From positions 124,001-188,000 of the forward strand of contig NZ_SIJL01000001.1 in NCBI RefSeq assembly GCF_004307015.1: 64,000 nucleotides of DNA, written 5' to 3'. The notes under the pieces were generated by a model that worked only from the letters and a program-made list of their open reading frames with translations, made no database searches and was not told the DNA's origin. The translations under genes and the position numbers were made by a program. This document shows, piece by piece, positions 44,783 through 52,767 of the stretch. The first letter of the stretch is position 1. The number at the start of each line of letters is the position of its first letter. The DNA is from Thermus thermamylovorans. GTDB lineage: Bacteria > Deinococcota > Deinococci > Deinococcales > Thermaceae.

Positions 44783-45967
44783 ATGAAACGCAGGGAGTTC
44801 TTAAGGAAGCTGGGCGTGGGTTCACTCGCAGCCTTGGGCATGCCCTATTTCGCCGCCGCCCAGGCACGGCCCGTCAAGCTGGCCACCCTCCTTCCCCTTA
44901 CCGGGCCCTTCGCCTTCGCGGGGAACGCGGGGCGGGAGGGCTTCGTGGACGGGGTGGAGTACGTGAACGAGGTCCTGGGAGGGATCGGGGGCCGCAGGCT
45001 GGAGCTCATCGTGGAGGATACGGGCTACGACGTGGCCCGGGGCACCGCCGCCTTCAACCGTGTGATTACAAGGGAGCGGCCTGATGAACTTTTGTTCGTT
45101 TATGGGGACTCTACTGGTCTTTCCAAGGCTTTAGCCCCTGAAATCGCCCGCTTGAATTTGCCCTATTCTGCAACGGGATACGCCAATGAGTTGGCTAACC
45201 CTCAGAATTATCCTACGATGTTTCTTTTCGGCCCCATCTATAACGACATGATGGAGGCTCTCCTGCGGCAGGTGCGTCTGCAGAGGCCCAGGGCGCGCAT
45301 TGCCTTCGTCTACTCCAACACCGAGTTCGGCCGCGACCCCATCCCCTACGGCCGGGAGCGGGCCCGGGCCCTGGGGATGGAGGTGGTACACGAAGAAATC
45401 ACGCCTGTTACTATCACTGATCCTACCCCGTTCGTTCTCAACCTTCGACGGGCAAACCCTGATTTCATCATAATCCATGGATATATTCTCACTGTAGAGC
45501 CTCTCATTCTGCGCAGTGCTCAGGAGCAGGGTCTTAGGGCACAATTTATGGGCACCTATTTCTCTGCGGAGCCCCTGCTTATCCAGCGGGCGGGCCCATC
45601 GGCCGATGGTTTTGTTGTAACTTACCATCATCCTTACTGGTATGAGGCCTTGGTGCCTGCAGTAGAGGAGATGCGTCGTTTCCGCGTACGCAAAGGGCGC
45701 GACATTTCGTACCGCCCTACTTACTACATGGGGACTCTGGCAATGACATTGGGTTTGGCCGAGGCCATGCGCCGGGCGGCCCAGGCGGGCCGGCTCACCC
45801 GGGCCGGGGTGGTGGAGCACCTGGAGAAGATCGGAGACTACAACGCCATGGGCCTGGTGCGGGACTTCAACTTCGTGAACCACCGCCTGCCGCAGACCCG
45901 CCTCTTCCGGGCCAGCGTCCGCGATGGGCGCTTCAATGCCATTACTGACTGGCTGAGGCTTGGCTAG
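44783..45967 (+). CDS. ABC transporter substrate-binding protein, LivK-type, with mosaic composition
   Basis: Exported type I periplasmic binding protein of 394 residues. The start M-K-R-R-E-F-L-R-K-L-G is a twin-arginine signal with cleavage near A-A-A-Q-A. The mature part begins V-K-L-A-T-L-L-P-L-T-G-P-F-A, as in branched-chain amino acid or amide/urea binding proteins. AAGGAGG precedes the ATG. Third-position composition alternates sharply: G/C-rich at about 44783-45060, 45256-45390 and 45771-45935, and A/T-rich in between. No permease or ATPase genes follow. The ligand is unknown. Confidence 0.88.
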   Translation: MKRREFLRKLGVGSLAALGMPYFAAAQARPVKLATLLPLTGPFAFAGNAGREGFVDGVEYVNEVLGGIGGRRLELIVEDTGYDVARGTAAFNRVITRERPDELLFVYGDSTGLSKALAPEIARLNLPYSATGYANELANPQNYPTMFLFGPIYNDMMEALLRQVRLQRPRARIAFVYSNTEFGRDPIPYGRERARALGMEVVHEEITPVTITDPTPFVLNLRRANPDFIIIHGYILTVEPLILRSAQEQGLRAQFMGTYFSAEPLLIQRAGPSADGFVVTYHHPYWYEALVPAVEEMRRFRVRKGRDISYRPTYYMGTLAMTLGLAEAMRRAAQAGRLTRAGVVEHLEKIGDYNAMGLVRDFNFVNHRLPQTRLFRASVRDGRFNAITDWLRLG

Positions 45968-46173
45968 GGAGGCCATCTCGTTCCAAGCTCTCCTACACTT
46001 TTAGGGACTTCTCTCGGGGCCGTAGCCTTGACGAAGAGGCAAGGCTGTGTTTCTGATTGAAGAGCGGATTTGGAGCGTAAAACTTCGGGACAACCTTTGT
46101 GGTAGGGTGATATGTCAAGGTAGGGTCCCGTATTGAGCGGCGCATTTCGGGTAAATGAAGGAGGATAACCGCA
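45968..46173 (+). other. A/T-rich spacer without a recognised gene
   Basis: About 200 bp of relatively A/T-rich sequence between the binding-protein gene and the crotonase gene. It ends with AAGGAGG and ATG. TTGAGC/TAAATG near 46133-46156 might be a promoter, with too short a spacer. I see no repeat, tRNA or insertion-sequence end. Confidence 0.4.
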
Positions 46174-46977
46174 ATGGAGGGAAAAAAGGTTCTGACCAAG
46201 CAGAGGGGATCAGTATTGATTGTCGCGCTCAACCGCCCAGAGGTTCGAAACGCCGTGGACGGTGAAACGGCCGATATGCTCTACGATGCAATAGAACAGT
46301 TCCGTGTTAATGATGATCTGAAGGTGCTTGTCCTTACGGGTGCGGGTGGAGAGGCTTTTTGTAGTGGATTTGACTTGAAGTTTGCTTATGCTCATGGTAC
46401 CTCAGCACAGCGCAGAGGTGACCCGGAGCGGCATGGACCAATGGGGATTACTCGGGTTCTTGATGTGGATAAACCAACGATTGCGGCTATAAGGGGCTAC
46501 TGCGTGGCAGGGGGGTTGGAGTTGGCGTGTTGGTGTGATTTCCGTATTTGCGACGAGTCGTCAAGGTTTGGCGTTCTGAACCGCCGATGGGGGGTTCCCT
46601 TAATCGATGGGGGGACTCAAAGGCTTCCGAGGATTGTCGGTTTGAGCAACGCCCTGTATCTGATCGAAACGGGAGTTGTCATCAACGCATATGAGGCTTT
46701 ACGAATGGGCCTCGTCCAGGAAGTTGTTCCGGTTGGGCAAAGTCTTGATCGCGCTTTACAGATAGCTGAGCACATGGCCTCTTATCCTCAAGTTTCACTA
46801 AGGAATGATAGGCGAGCCACCTTGATTGGCACCTCGGTTTCTTTAAGCGAGGGACTGAAACTGGAAGCTCAGATAGGGCAACTTAGCCTCGAATCCTCGG
46901 AGCTACAAGAAGGCCTCGAAAACTATGTTCGTGGTAAGCGACCCAAGCCCCCACAAACGTATCCTCAGGACCCTTGA
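46174..46977 (+). CDS. Crotonase-family protein (enoyl-CoA hydratase/isomerase-like), probably acquired
   Basis: A 267-residue crotonase-fold protein with L-N-R-P-E-V-R-N-A-V, the oxyanion-hole segments C-S-G-F-D-L-K and G-Y-C-V-A-G-G-L-E-L-A, and G-G-T-Q-R-L-P-R. The first glutamate of classical hydratases (G-x-E-L-A) is present. The second position, the E in F-G-x-P-E of crotonase, reads F-G-V-L-N-R-R, so water addition as in true hydratase is doubtful. Codon use is far more A/T-rich than in neighbouring Thermus genes, suggesting transfer. AAGGAGG lies 10-16 bp before the ATG. Confidence 0.85.
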   Translation: MEGKKVLTKQRGSVLIVALNRPEVRNAVDGETADMLYDAIEQFRVNDDLKVLVLTGAGGEAFCSGFDLKFAYAHGTSAQRRGDPERHGPMGITRVLDVDKPTIAAIRGYCVAGGLELACWCDFRICDESSRFGVLNRRWGVPLIDGGTQRLPRIVGLSNALYLIETGVVINAYEALRMGLVQEVVPVGQSLDRALQIAEHMASYPQVSLRNDRRATLIGTSVSLSEGLKLEAQIGQLSLESSELQEGLENYVRGKRPKPPQTYPQDP

Positions 46978-47140
46978 TGGCCTTGTGATTCGCAGGGTTT
47001 CTTCCCCCCCTGGGGGGGTGCCCTAAAGTAGGGGAGATCGGCGAGGGCCTTAGCACCTGGCCCACGGAGAGGTGGTGGTGCCGTGAGGGCGTTCTCCCCG
47101 GTATCCCCCAGGCGGGGATAGCCTAATGGGGGAGGTCAGC
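46978..47140 (+). other. Spacer with a C7-T-G7 tract and an inverted repeat
   Basis: Contains seven C, one T and seven G at 47004-47018, and TATCCCC/GGGGATA (47102-47108 and 47114-47120) around five bases, just upstream of the dehydrogenase ribosome site. The latter could be an operator or a hairpin. Composition switches back to normal Thermus within it. Confidence 0.4.
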
Positions 47141-48571
47141 ATGTTTCAGAGCCTGGAATTCCCCAAGGAGGCCCTGATCGGCAAGGGGTGGCGCTCCCTC
47201 CCCCGCCGCTTCCCTGTGGTCTCCCCGGCCACGGGGGAGGCGGTGGTGGAGGTGGCGGACTGCGGCTCGGAGGAGGCGGCGGAGGCCCTCGAGGAGGCGG
47301 TGGCTGCGCAGCGGGCCTGGTCCCAGGCCACGGCTTACGAGCGCGCCGGGGTGCTCCGGCGCTGGCACGACCTCATCCTGGCCCACGAGGAGCCCCTGGC
47401 CCGGCTCATGGCCCTGGAGATGGGCAAGCCCCTGAAGGAGGCCCGCGGGGAGGTGCGCTACGCCGCGGGGTTCGTGGAATGGTACGCGGAGGAGGCCAAG
47501 CGGGTCTACGGGGAAACCCTCCCCTCCCAGTTCCCCCACAAGCGCATCCTGGTGCGCTACGAACCCGTGGGCCCGGTCTACGGCATCACCCCCTGGAACT
47601 TCCCCGCGGCCATGGTGACCCGCAAGGTGGCCCCCGCCCTGGCCGCGGGCAACAGCTTTGTCCTCAAGCCCGCGGAGGAAAGCCCCCTCACCGCCCTTTA
47701 CCTGGCCCGGCTCTTCCTGGAGGCGGGAGGGCCCCCGGGGGTCTTCCAGGTCCTGCCCACCTCCGACCCCGAGGCCCTTTCCCGGCCCTTCCTGGAGGAC
47801 GAGCGGGTGCGCAAGCTGACCTTCACCGGGAGCACCCCCGTGGGGCTCAAGCTCTACGGGGAGGCGGCCAAGACCCTGAAGCGGGTTTCCCTGGAACTGG
47901 GGGGCGGGGCCCCGGTGCTGGTCTTCGCCGACGCGGACCTGGAGCGGGCGGTGGCGGAGACCGTGCGGGCCAAGTTCCGCAACGTCGGGCAGTCCTGCGT
48001 GGCGGCCAACCTGATCCTGGTGGAGGAGCCCGTCGCCGAGGCCTTCGCCGAGGCCTACGCGGAAAGGGTCAAGGCCCTTAAGGTGGGGGACCCCCTTCTG
48101 GAGGAGACGGACATCGGCCCCCTGGTGAACCGGGCGGCCCTGGAGAAGGTGGAGGGGCACGTGCAGGACGCCCTGGCGCGGGGGGCCAGCCTGGTAGCAG
48201 GAGGGGAGGCCAAAGGGCTCTACTTCGCCCCCACGGTGCTTCTGGATGTCAGGCCGGGAAGCCGGATTTTCCGGGAGGAGACCTTCGGACCCGTGGCCCC
48301 CATCGCCACCTTCCAGAACGAAGAGGAAGCGGTCGCCCGGGCCAACGCCCTTCCTTCGGGGCTGGCGGCCTACCTCTTTACCCGGAATCTTTCCCGGGCC
48401 TTCCGGGTGGCGGAAGCTTTGGACTACGGGATCGTGGGGGTGAACGACGGGGTGCCCTCCACCCCCCAGGCGCCCTTCGGCGGGGTCAGGCGCTCGGGGC
48501 TGGGGCGGGAAGGGGGGCGGTGGGGCCTAGAGGAGTACCTGGAGGTGAAGTACATCTCCCTGGGGCTTTAA
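47141..48571 (+). CDS. Aldehyde dehydrogenase, succinate-semialdehyde type
   Basis: NAD(P)-dependent oxidation of an aldehyde to an acid; best match by motif pattern is the succinate-semialdehyde dehydrogenase group. The 476-residue protein has W-N-F-P-A-A-M-V-T-R-K, F-T-G-S-T-P-V-G, L-E-L-G-G-G-A-P and the catalytic cysteine in F-R-N-V-G-Q-S-C-V-A-A-N. It ends with P-F-G-G-V-R-R-S-G-L-G-R-E-G. ATG at 47141 has GGGGGAGG at the right distance; an earlier ATG at 47126 lacks one. Native composition, unlike the gene before it. Confidence 0.9.
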   Translation: MFQSLEFPKEALIGKGWRSLPRRFPVVSPATGEAVVEVADCGSEEAAEALEEAVAAQRAWSQATAYERAGVLRRWHDLILAHEEPLARLMALEMGKPLKEARGEVRYAAGFVEWYAEEAKRVYGETLPSQFPHKRILVRYEPVGPVYGITPWNFPAAMVTRKVAPALAAGNSFVLKPAEESPLTALYLARLFLEAGGPPGVFQVLPTSDPEALSRPFLEDERVRKLTFTGSTPVGLKLYGEAAKTLKRVSLELGGGAPVLVFADADLERAVAETVRAKFRNVGQSCVAANLILVEEPVAEAFAEAYAERVKALKVGDPLLEETDIGPLVNRAALEKVEGHVQDALARGASLVAGGEAKGLYFAPTVLLDVRPGSRIFREETFGPVAPIATFQNEEEAVARANALPSGLAAYLFTRNLSRAFRVAEALDYGIVGVNDGVPSTPQAPFGGVRRSGLGREGGRWGLEEYLEVKYISLGL

Positions 48572-48612
48572 GGCGACGCTTGCTGGACTTGGCCCCCAGG
48601 GCAGGGAAGGGC

Positions 48613-48646
48613 TTGACTTGCCCCGCGGTTTAGTATAGGCTATATT
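48613..48646 (+). promoter_or_regulatory. Promoter and palindrome of the sugar ABC operon
   Basis: TTGACT (48613-48618) and TAGGCT (48636-48641) are 17 bp apart. The -10 lies within the perfect palindrome TATAGGCTATA (48634-48644), a plausible operator for the ROK regulator encoded in the same operon. Confidence 0.5.
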
Positions 48647-48666
48647 CCGAAGTAAAGGAGGGCAGT

Positions 48667-49908
48667 ATGCGCCGATGGTGGTTGGCCTTAGGGGTGGCTT
48701 TACTGGGCGCAGGGATTGCTACGGCTCAGCGAGTAGCGATCGTGCACTGGCAACATCACCATGAAGCCCGTACCCCTCTTCTACGAGAGCTTATAGATCG
48801 TTTTCAGGCTCAGAATCCAGGAGTGCGCATAGAGTTTGAGCCAATTCCCTTCGAACAGTACTTTGACAAGCTCACAGTGGGTCTGGCTACAGGTCGTGGA
48901 CCGGACGTTTTCCAGATCAAAATGGACTGGGCTGAGCAGTTTATTTGGGGAGGTTTGGTGGCCCCGGTGCCGGAAGGAGTTTTGACGCTGCAGCAGGCCC
49001 GGAGCCGGTTCATGGCCTGGACTATTCGTCGCCTGGAGTACCAGGGTAGGCTGTATGGTCTTCCCACGGATGTTCAGCATCTGGTGCTCTTCATCAACGA
49101 TGACTTGGCCAGAGAAGCGGGTCTTGATCCCAGCAGGCCTCCTCGGACGTGGGAGGAATTGGTGGCCCAAGCCCGAAGGGCTACGAAAAGGGATGCGGCG
49201 GGGAACATCTTGCAGGCAGGTCTGGACACCCGCTACCGATGGGCTGTTTACACAGCTCTCCTTTACCAATACATTCCGGGTTCCGTCATAGACCCGGTAA
49301 ACCTCCGTGTGAATTACACTTCTCCAGAAGGCCTGCAGGCTTGGCGCATTGTTGAGCAACTGGTGCGGGGTCCTCAAGCGGTGGATAGTCCTAGGTTTCT
49401 GACTGGTCAATTTAAGTTTGAGCAAAATCGAGCGGTTTTCTACATCAACCACCCTGTGACTAGAGGGCGTCTAGAGCGGATGGCTCCTAACCTGCGTTAT
49501 ACGGTCGCTCCCCTGCCCGCTCCTCCGGGAAGGAGCCCGATTACCCCAGGGAGCCACTGGGCCTATGTGGTCAATACCCGTTCCCCGAATGCGGATTGGG
49601 CTTGGCGCTGGATTACCTTTATCACCTCAGAAGAGGCGCAGGTGCGGTGGTACCAGGGAACCGGCGAACTGCCTGCCGCCAGAAACCTCGCCTTCACCAA
49701 CCATCCGGCCATGGTTCGTACCCCCGCGGATCGGGTAATCTTTGAGGCCCTTAGGAATGTACGGCCCACAGAGTACGTGGGCAATGCCGATCCCGTGCGC
49801 AACGATCTCTTTGACGCTATTGCGCTGACCAACACGCCTTTGGAAACCCTGGTGCAGCAGGCTGCCCAGAGGGAGCTGGAGGTTATGCGCCGTGCTCTCG
49901 GACGCTAG
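48667..49908 (+). CDS. Sugar ABC transporter substrate-binding protein
   Basis: Exported family 1 solute-binding protein of 413 residues. The signal peptide covers the first 20 residues, ending A-T-A-Q. The mature part shows L-L-R-E-L-I-D-R-F-Q-A-Q-N-P-G-V-R-I-E-F, G-P-D-V-F-Q-I and G-L-P-T-D-V-Q-H. It should bind an oligosaccharide; the two permeases follow. No ATPase gene is present, so a shared MsmK/MalK-type ATPase is presumably used. AAAGGAGGGC precedes the ATG. Codon use is distinctly less G/C-rich than the genome background. Confidence 0.9.
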   Translation: MRRWWLALGVALLGAGIATAQRVAIVHWQHHHEARTPLLRELIDRFQAQNPGVRIEFEPIPFEQYFDKLTVGLATGRGPDVFQIKMDWAEQFIWGGLVAPVPEGVLTLQQARSRFMAWTIRRLEYQGRLYGLPTDVQHLVLFINDDLAREAGLDPSRPPRTWEELVAQARRATKRDAAGNILQAGLDTRYRWAVYTALLYQYIPGSVIDPVNLRVNYTSPEGLQAWRIVEQLVRGPQAVDSPRFLTGQFKFEQNRAVFYINHPVTRGRLERMAPNLRYTVAPLPAPPGRSPITPGSHWAYVVNTRSPNADWAWRWITFITSEEAQVRWYQGTGELPAARNLAFTNHPAMVRTPADRVIFEALRNVRPTEYVGNADPVRNDLFDAIALTNTPLETLVQQAAQRELEVMRRALGR

Positions 49909-50829
49909 ATGTTACTGGCCGGGGCTATGAGTCGCTACCGCCGCTATCTGATCTTTTGGGGCTACGCTTTCTTAGCCCCGGCCTTTTTCCTGTACCTGCT
50001 GGTGGACCTCTATCCTCTCCTTTGGGCGTTTAAGCTTTCCCTGGAGCGCTACAGTATTTTTGCCCCACCTCAGTTCGTAGGTTTGGCGAACTATGCCAAG
50101 ATGCTTCAGGACCCCCTTTTCTGGAAGTCTCTGCAGAACACCCTTTTCTGGACGGTGGTGGTGGTTCCTGCCATCATCTTGATAAGCCTCCCCTTGGCCA
50201 TTGTGCTGGATGCGGCCTGGCTCCGCTTCAAGTCGCTCTTCCGTACGATCTATTTTCTCCCTGTGGTAACCTCCATGGTGGCCGCGGCCTTTGTTTGGCG
50301 ATGGCTCTTCGAGCCAACCTTTGGTGTAGTCAACTACTTCCTCGGACTTCTGGGTTTGCCCCGGCCAGGCTGGTTAGCTGACCCCGCTTGGGCCCTGCCA
50401 GCGGTTATGGTGGTGGGTGTGTGGAAGCAAATTGGTCAGGCGATGGTCCTTTTCCTGGCGGGCTTGCAAACCATACCCCGGGAGTATGTGGAAGCGGCGA
50501 AAATAGACGGGGCTTCTACCTGGCAGCTTTTCCGCCACATTACCTTACCCCTGCTTAACCCCACCTTGGTTTTCGTTAGCGTCATCCTGGTTATCAATGC
50601 CTTTCGGGTATTCACGATACCTTACGTGATGAGTTCCGGTGGATTACAGTTCCGGCCTCCCGGAGGTCCTTTGGACGCTACCCGTGTTTATGTGCTCCAC
50701 ATTTACGATCTTGGCTTCCGCCAATTTGATCTAGGGTATGCTTCCGCTAATGCCATGGTCCTCCTTTTCCTGATTGTTTTGGTCACCCTTCTACAGATGC
50801 GATTCCTAGAAAGGAGGGTACAGTTCTAG
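49909..50829 (+). CDS. Sugar ABC transporter permease, MalF-type
   Basis: A 306-residue permease with six predicted helices. It has the coupling-helix motif E-A-A-K-I-D-G-A-S-T-W-Q-L-F-R-H-I-T-L-P (EAA loop) in the second half. The ATG at 49909 directly follows the binding-protein stop; ATG at 49927 is an alternative that gives a more usual basic N-terminus (M-S-R-Y-R-R-Y-L). Neither has a strong ribosome site. Composition is shared with its neighbours. Confidence 0.9.
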   Translation: MLLAGAMSRYRRYLIFWGYAFLAPAFFLYLLVDLYPLLWAFKLSLERYSIFAPPQFVGLANYAKMLQDPLFWKSLQNTLFWTVVVVPAIILISLPLAIVLDAAWLRFKSLFRTIYFLPVVTSMVAAAFVWRWLFEPTFGVVNYFLGLLGLPRPGWLADPAWALPAVMVVGVWKQIGQAMVLFLAGLQTIPREYVEAAKIDGASTWQLFRHITLPLLNPTLVFVSVILVINAFRVFTIPYVMSSGGLQFRPPGGPLDATRVYVLHIYDLGFRQFDLGYASANAMVLLFLIVLVTLLQMRFLERRVQF

Positions 50830-50839
50830 GGGGTTTCTC

Positions 50840-51670
50840 GTGGAGCTTCCTAACCATCCCCTGGTCAAACTGGTGGTCTACGGGATCCTGATCTTGGGCT
50901 CAGCCCTCATGCTGTTGCCCTTTATTTGGATGGTTTCCGCTGCCTTTAAGCCCCTCGACGAAGTGATCCGTGTGCCGCCTACCTGGCTTCCCGAGAGGCC
51001 TACCTTGGATAACTTCACCCAGGGTTTCGGGCAGTTCCCTTTCTGGAGATACTTCTTTAATAGTCTGGTTGTTTCGGGTATCGTGGTCTTGGGGGTATTG
51101 TTTACTAGTACTACTGCTGGCTATGCCTTTGCTAAGTTCTCCTTTCCTGGCAGGGATTTCCTCTTTATCCTCTTTCTGGCTAGCTTGATGGTGCCCTTCC
51201 AAGTGCGGATGATCCCTCTTTTTCTGCTTACAGACCGCCTAGGTTTGGTGGATACCCTGGCAGGGGTTGCCTATCCTTGGCTTTTCGATGCCTTCGGCGT
51301 TTTCCTGATGCGTCAATTTATTCGTACCATCCCTGACGAGCTGATCGAAGCTGCTCGTATAGACGGGGCCAGCGAGCCGAGAATCTTCTTCACCGTGATC
51401 CTGCCTCTGGTTCGTCCTGCCGTGGCTGCCTTAGCCATCTTTACCTTTGTAGCTTCCTGGGAAGAGTTCCTCTGGCCTTTGATCGTTTCCAACTCGGATC
51501 GCAGCCGCACCTTGCCCGTGGGCCTTCAGGTTTTCAATGAGCAGTACGGGGCTAACATACACTGGCAAATGGCCGTGGCTTTGGTGGCTTCCCTGCCCAT
51601 GATTTTCCTCTTCCTCTTTTTCCAGCGCCAGTTCATACGTGGTATCACGCTGACCGGACTAAAGGGTTGA
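50840..51670 (+). CDS. Sugar ABC transporter permease, MalG-type
   Basis: A 276-residue partner permease. It has the EAA loop E-A-A-R-I-D-G-A-S-E-P-R-I-F-F-T-V-I-L-P-L and the typical P-F-I-W-M-V-S-A-A-F-K-P start. Six helices are predicted. The GTG start lies 10 bp after the first permease. It completes the membrane channel of the importer. Confidence 0.92.
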   Translation: MELPNHPLVKLVVYGILILGSALMLLPFIWMVSAAFKPLDEVIRVPPTWLPERPTLDNFTQGFGQFPFWRYFFNSLVVSGIVVLGVLFTSTTAGYAFAKFSFPGRDFLFILFLASLMVPFQVRMIPLFLLTDRLGLVDTLAGVAYPWLFDAFGVFLMRQFIRTIPDELIEAARIDGASEPRIFFTVILPLVRPAVAALAIFTFVASWEEFLWPLIVSNSDRSRTLPVGLQVFNEQYGANIHWQMAVALVASLPMIFLFLFFQRQFIRGITLTGLKG

Positions 51671-51672
51671 TC

Positions 51673-52764
51673 ATGGTAGCCCGCCCTCCCTTAATCCGCG
51701 ATCTGAATCAAGCCCTTTTGCTGGCTTATCTGAGGGCCCGGCGTCTGGCGAGCCGTTCTCAGATTCAAGCGGAGATGGGCTTTTCCAAAGCCACCCTAAA
51801 CGCCATTCTCAAGGAACTTCTGACCCTGGGCCTAGTCCGGGAGGAGCGGGGTCCTGGAGGGGGCACAGGGCGTCCGGCTAGGCAGCTGAGTCTTAATCCG
51901 GAGGCCGCTTACGGGGTTGCAGCTGTTCTCGAGCCCGGGGGCCTCAAGGGAGCTTGGGTGGACTTTCAAGGGGAAATCCGGGGATACCACCGGGTTGCTC
52001 TGAGGGAGAGAACCTTCTCTGAGGTTCTGGAGGGCCTGGATGGTTTGCTTCAACAGGTGAAGTCTTCAGTGGCCTATCCGGACCGCCTTGCTGCTTTGGC
52101 GGTAGCAGTGCCAGGGAGCGTAGACCAAGAAGGGCGTATCCGCTTAAGCGTCAAGATGCCCATCTTGGAGGGCCTGGCTCTAGCTGCTTTCCTTGCCGAA
52201 CGATATGATCTTCCCACTTATGTGGAGAATGATGCTAAGTTGGCCGCTTTGGGGGAAAAGTGGGCGGGAGATGCTACTGGGTATAAGAACCTTGCGTTTC
52301 TCATGGTGAAGGAAGGGGTGGGAGCGGGGATTATCTTGAATGACCGCTTGCAGCGAGGAACTAGGGGCCTAGCTGGGGAAGTGGGGTACCTTTTGGTGGA
52401 GTCGGATGGTGAGGTGATTTCTTTGGAAGAGGCTCTAGTAACGAGTAGATTGGAGGTTCTAAATTTAAGCCCCGATTCCCAAGCTGAGGAGAATTCTCTG
52501 AACCGATATGCTTTCCATCTAACCCAGGTGATCATTGCCCTTACCGCTGTGGCAGATCTGGAGGCTATCTTTCTGGATATAGAGCCCCAGGAGTGGCTTC
52601 CGACCCTTCTGGAAAGAGTGGGAAAATTTTTGATGAAAACCCCGTACGCCTTGGAACTCCGCCCCTCACGGCTTTCGGGGGAAGCTCCCCTCTATGGGGC
52701 CATCGCCCTTGCCTTAGGTCAGACCTTTGAAGCTAGCTTGCTAGGACTTCGAAACCGGAGGTGA
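51673..52764 (+). CDS. ROK-family transcriptional regulator
   Basis: A 363-residue protein. The N-terminal winged helix (S-R-S-Q-I-Q-A-E-M-G-F-S-K-A-T-L-N-A-I-L) is joined to a ROK sugar-kinase-like domain (A-V-A-V-P-G-S-V, Y-V-E-N-D-A-K-L-A-A-L, G-V-G-A-G-I-I-L-N). The usual ROK zinc motif (G-H plus a C-x-C-G-x-x-G-C cluster) is absent: the place reads G-E-V-G-Y and has no cysteines. It is probably a sugar-responsive repressor of this operon. ATG at 51673 lies just after the permease stop. Composition matches the transporter genes. Confidence 0.85.
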   Translation: MVARPPLIRDLNQALLLAYLRARRLASRSQIQAEMGFSKATLNAILKELLTLGLVREERGPGGGTGRPARQLSLNPEAAYGVAAVLEPGGLKGAWVDFQGEIRGYHRVALRERTFSEVLEGLDGLLQQVKSSVAYPDRLAALAVAVPGSVDQEGRIRLSVKMPILEGLALAAFLAERYDLPTYVENDAKLAALGEKWAGDATGYKNLAFLMVKEGVGAGIILNDRLQRGTRGLAGEVGYLLVESDGEVISLEEALVTSRLEVLNLSPDSQAEENSLNRYAFHLTQVIIALTAVADLEAIFLDIEPQEWLPTLLERVGKFLMKTPYALELRPSRLSGEAPLYGAIALALGQTFEASLLGLRNRR

Positions 52765-52767
52765 GCC

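Noticed and set aside
45131-45976. 281-codon minus-strand frame opposite the LivK-type gene
   Set aside because: No ribosome site or domain; the plus-strand frame has a signal peptide and family motifs throughout.
47004-47018. C7-T-G7 tract as a functional operator or slippage switch
   Set aside because: It lies between genes with no reading frame to switch and no U-run for termination; function cannot be argued.
48781-49452. 223-codon minus-strand frame opposite the sugar-binding protein
   Set aside because: Shadow of the low-G/C binding-protein gene, without recognisable features.
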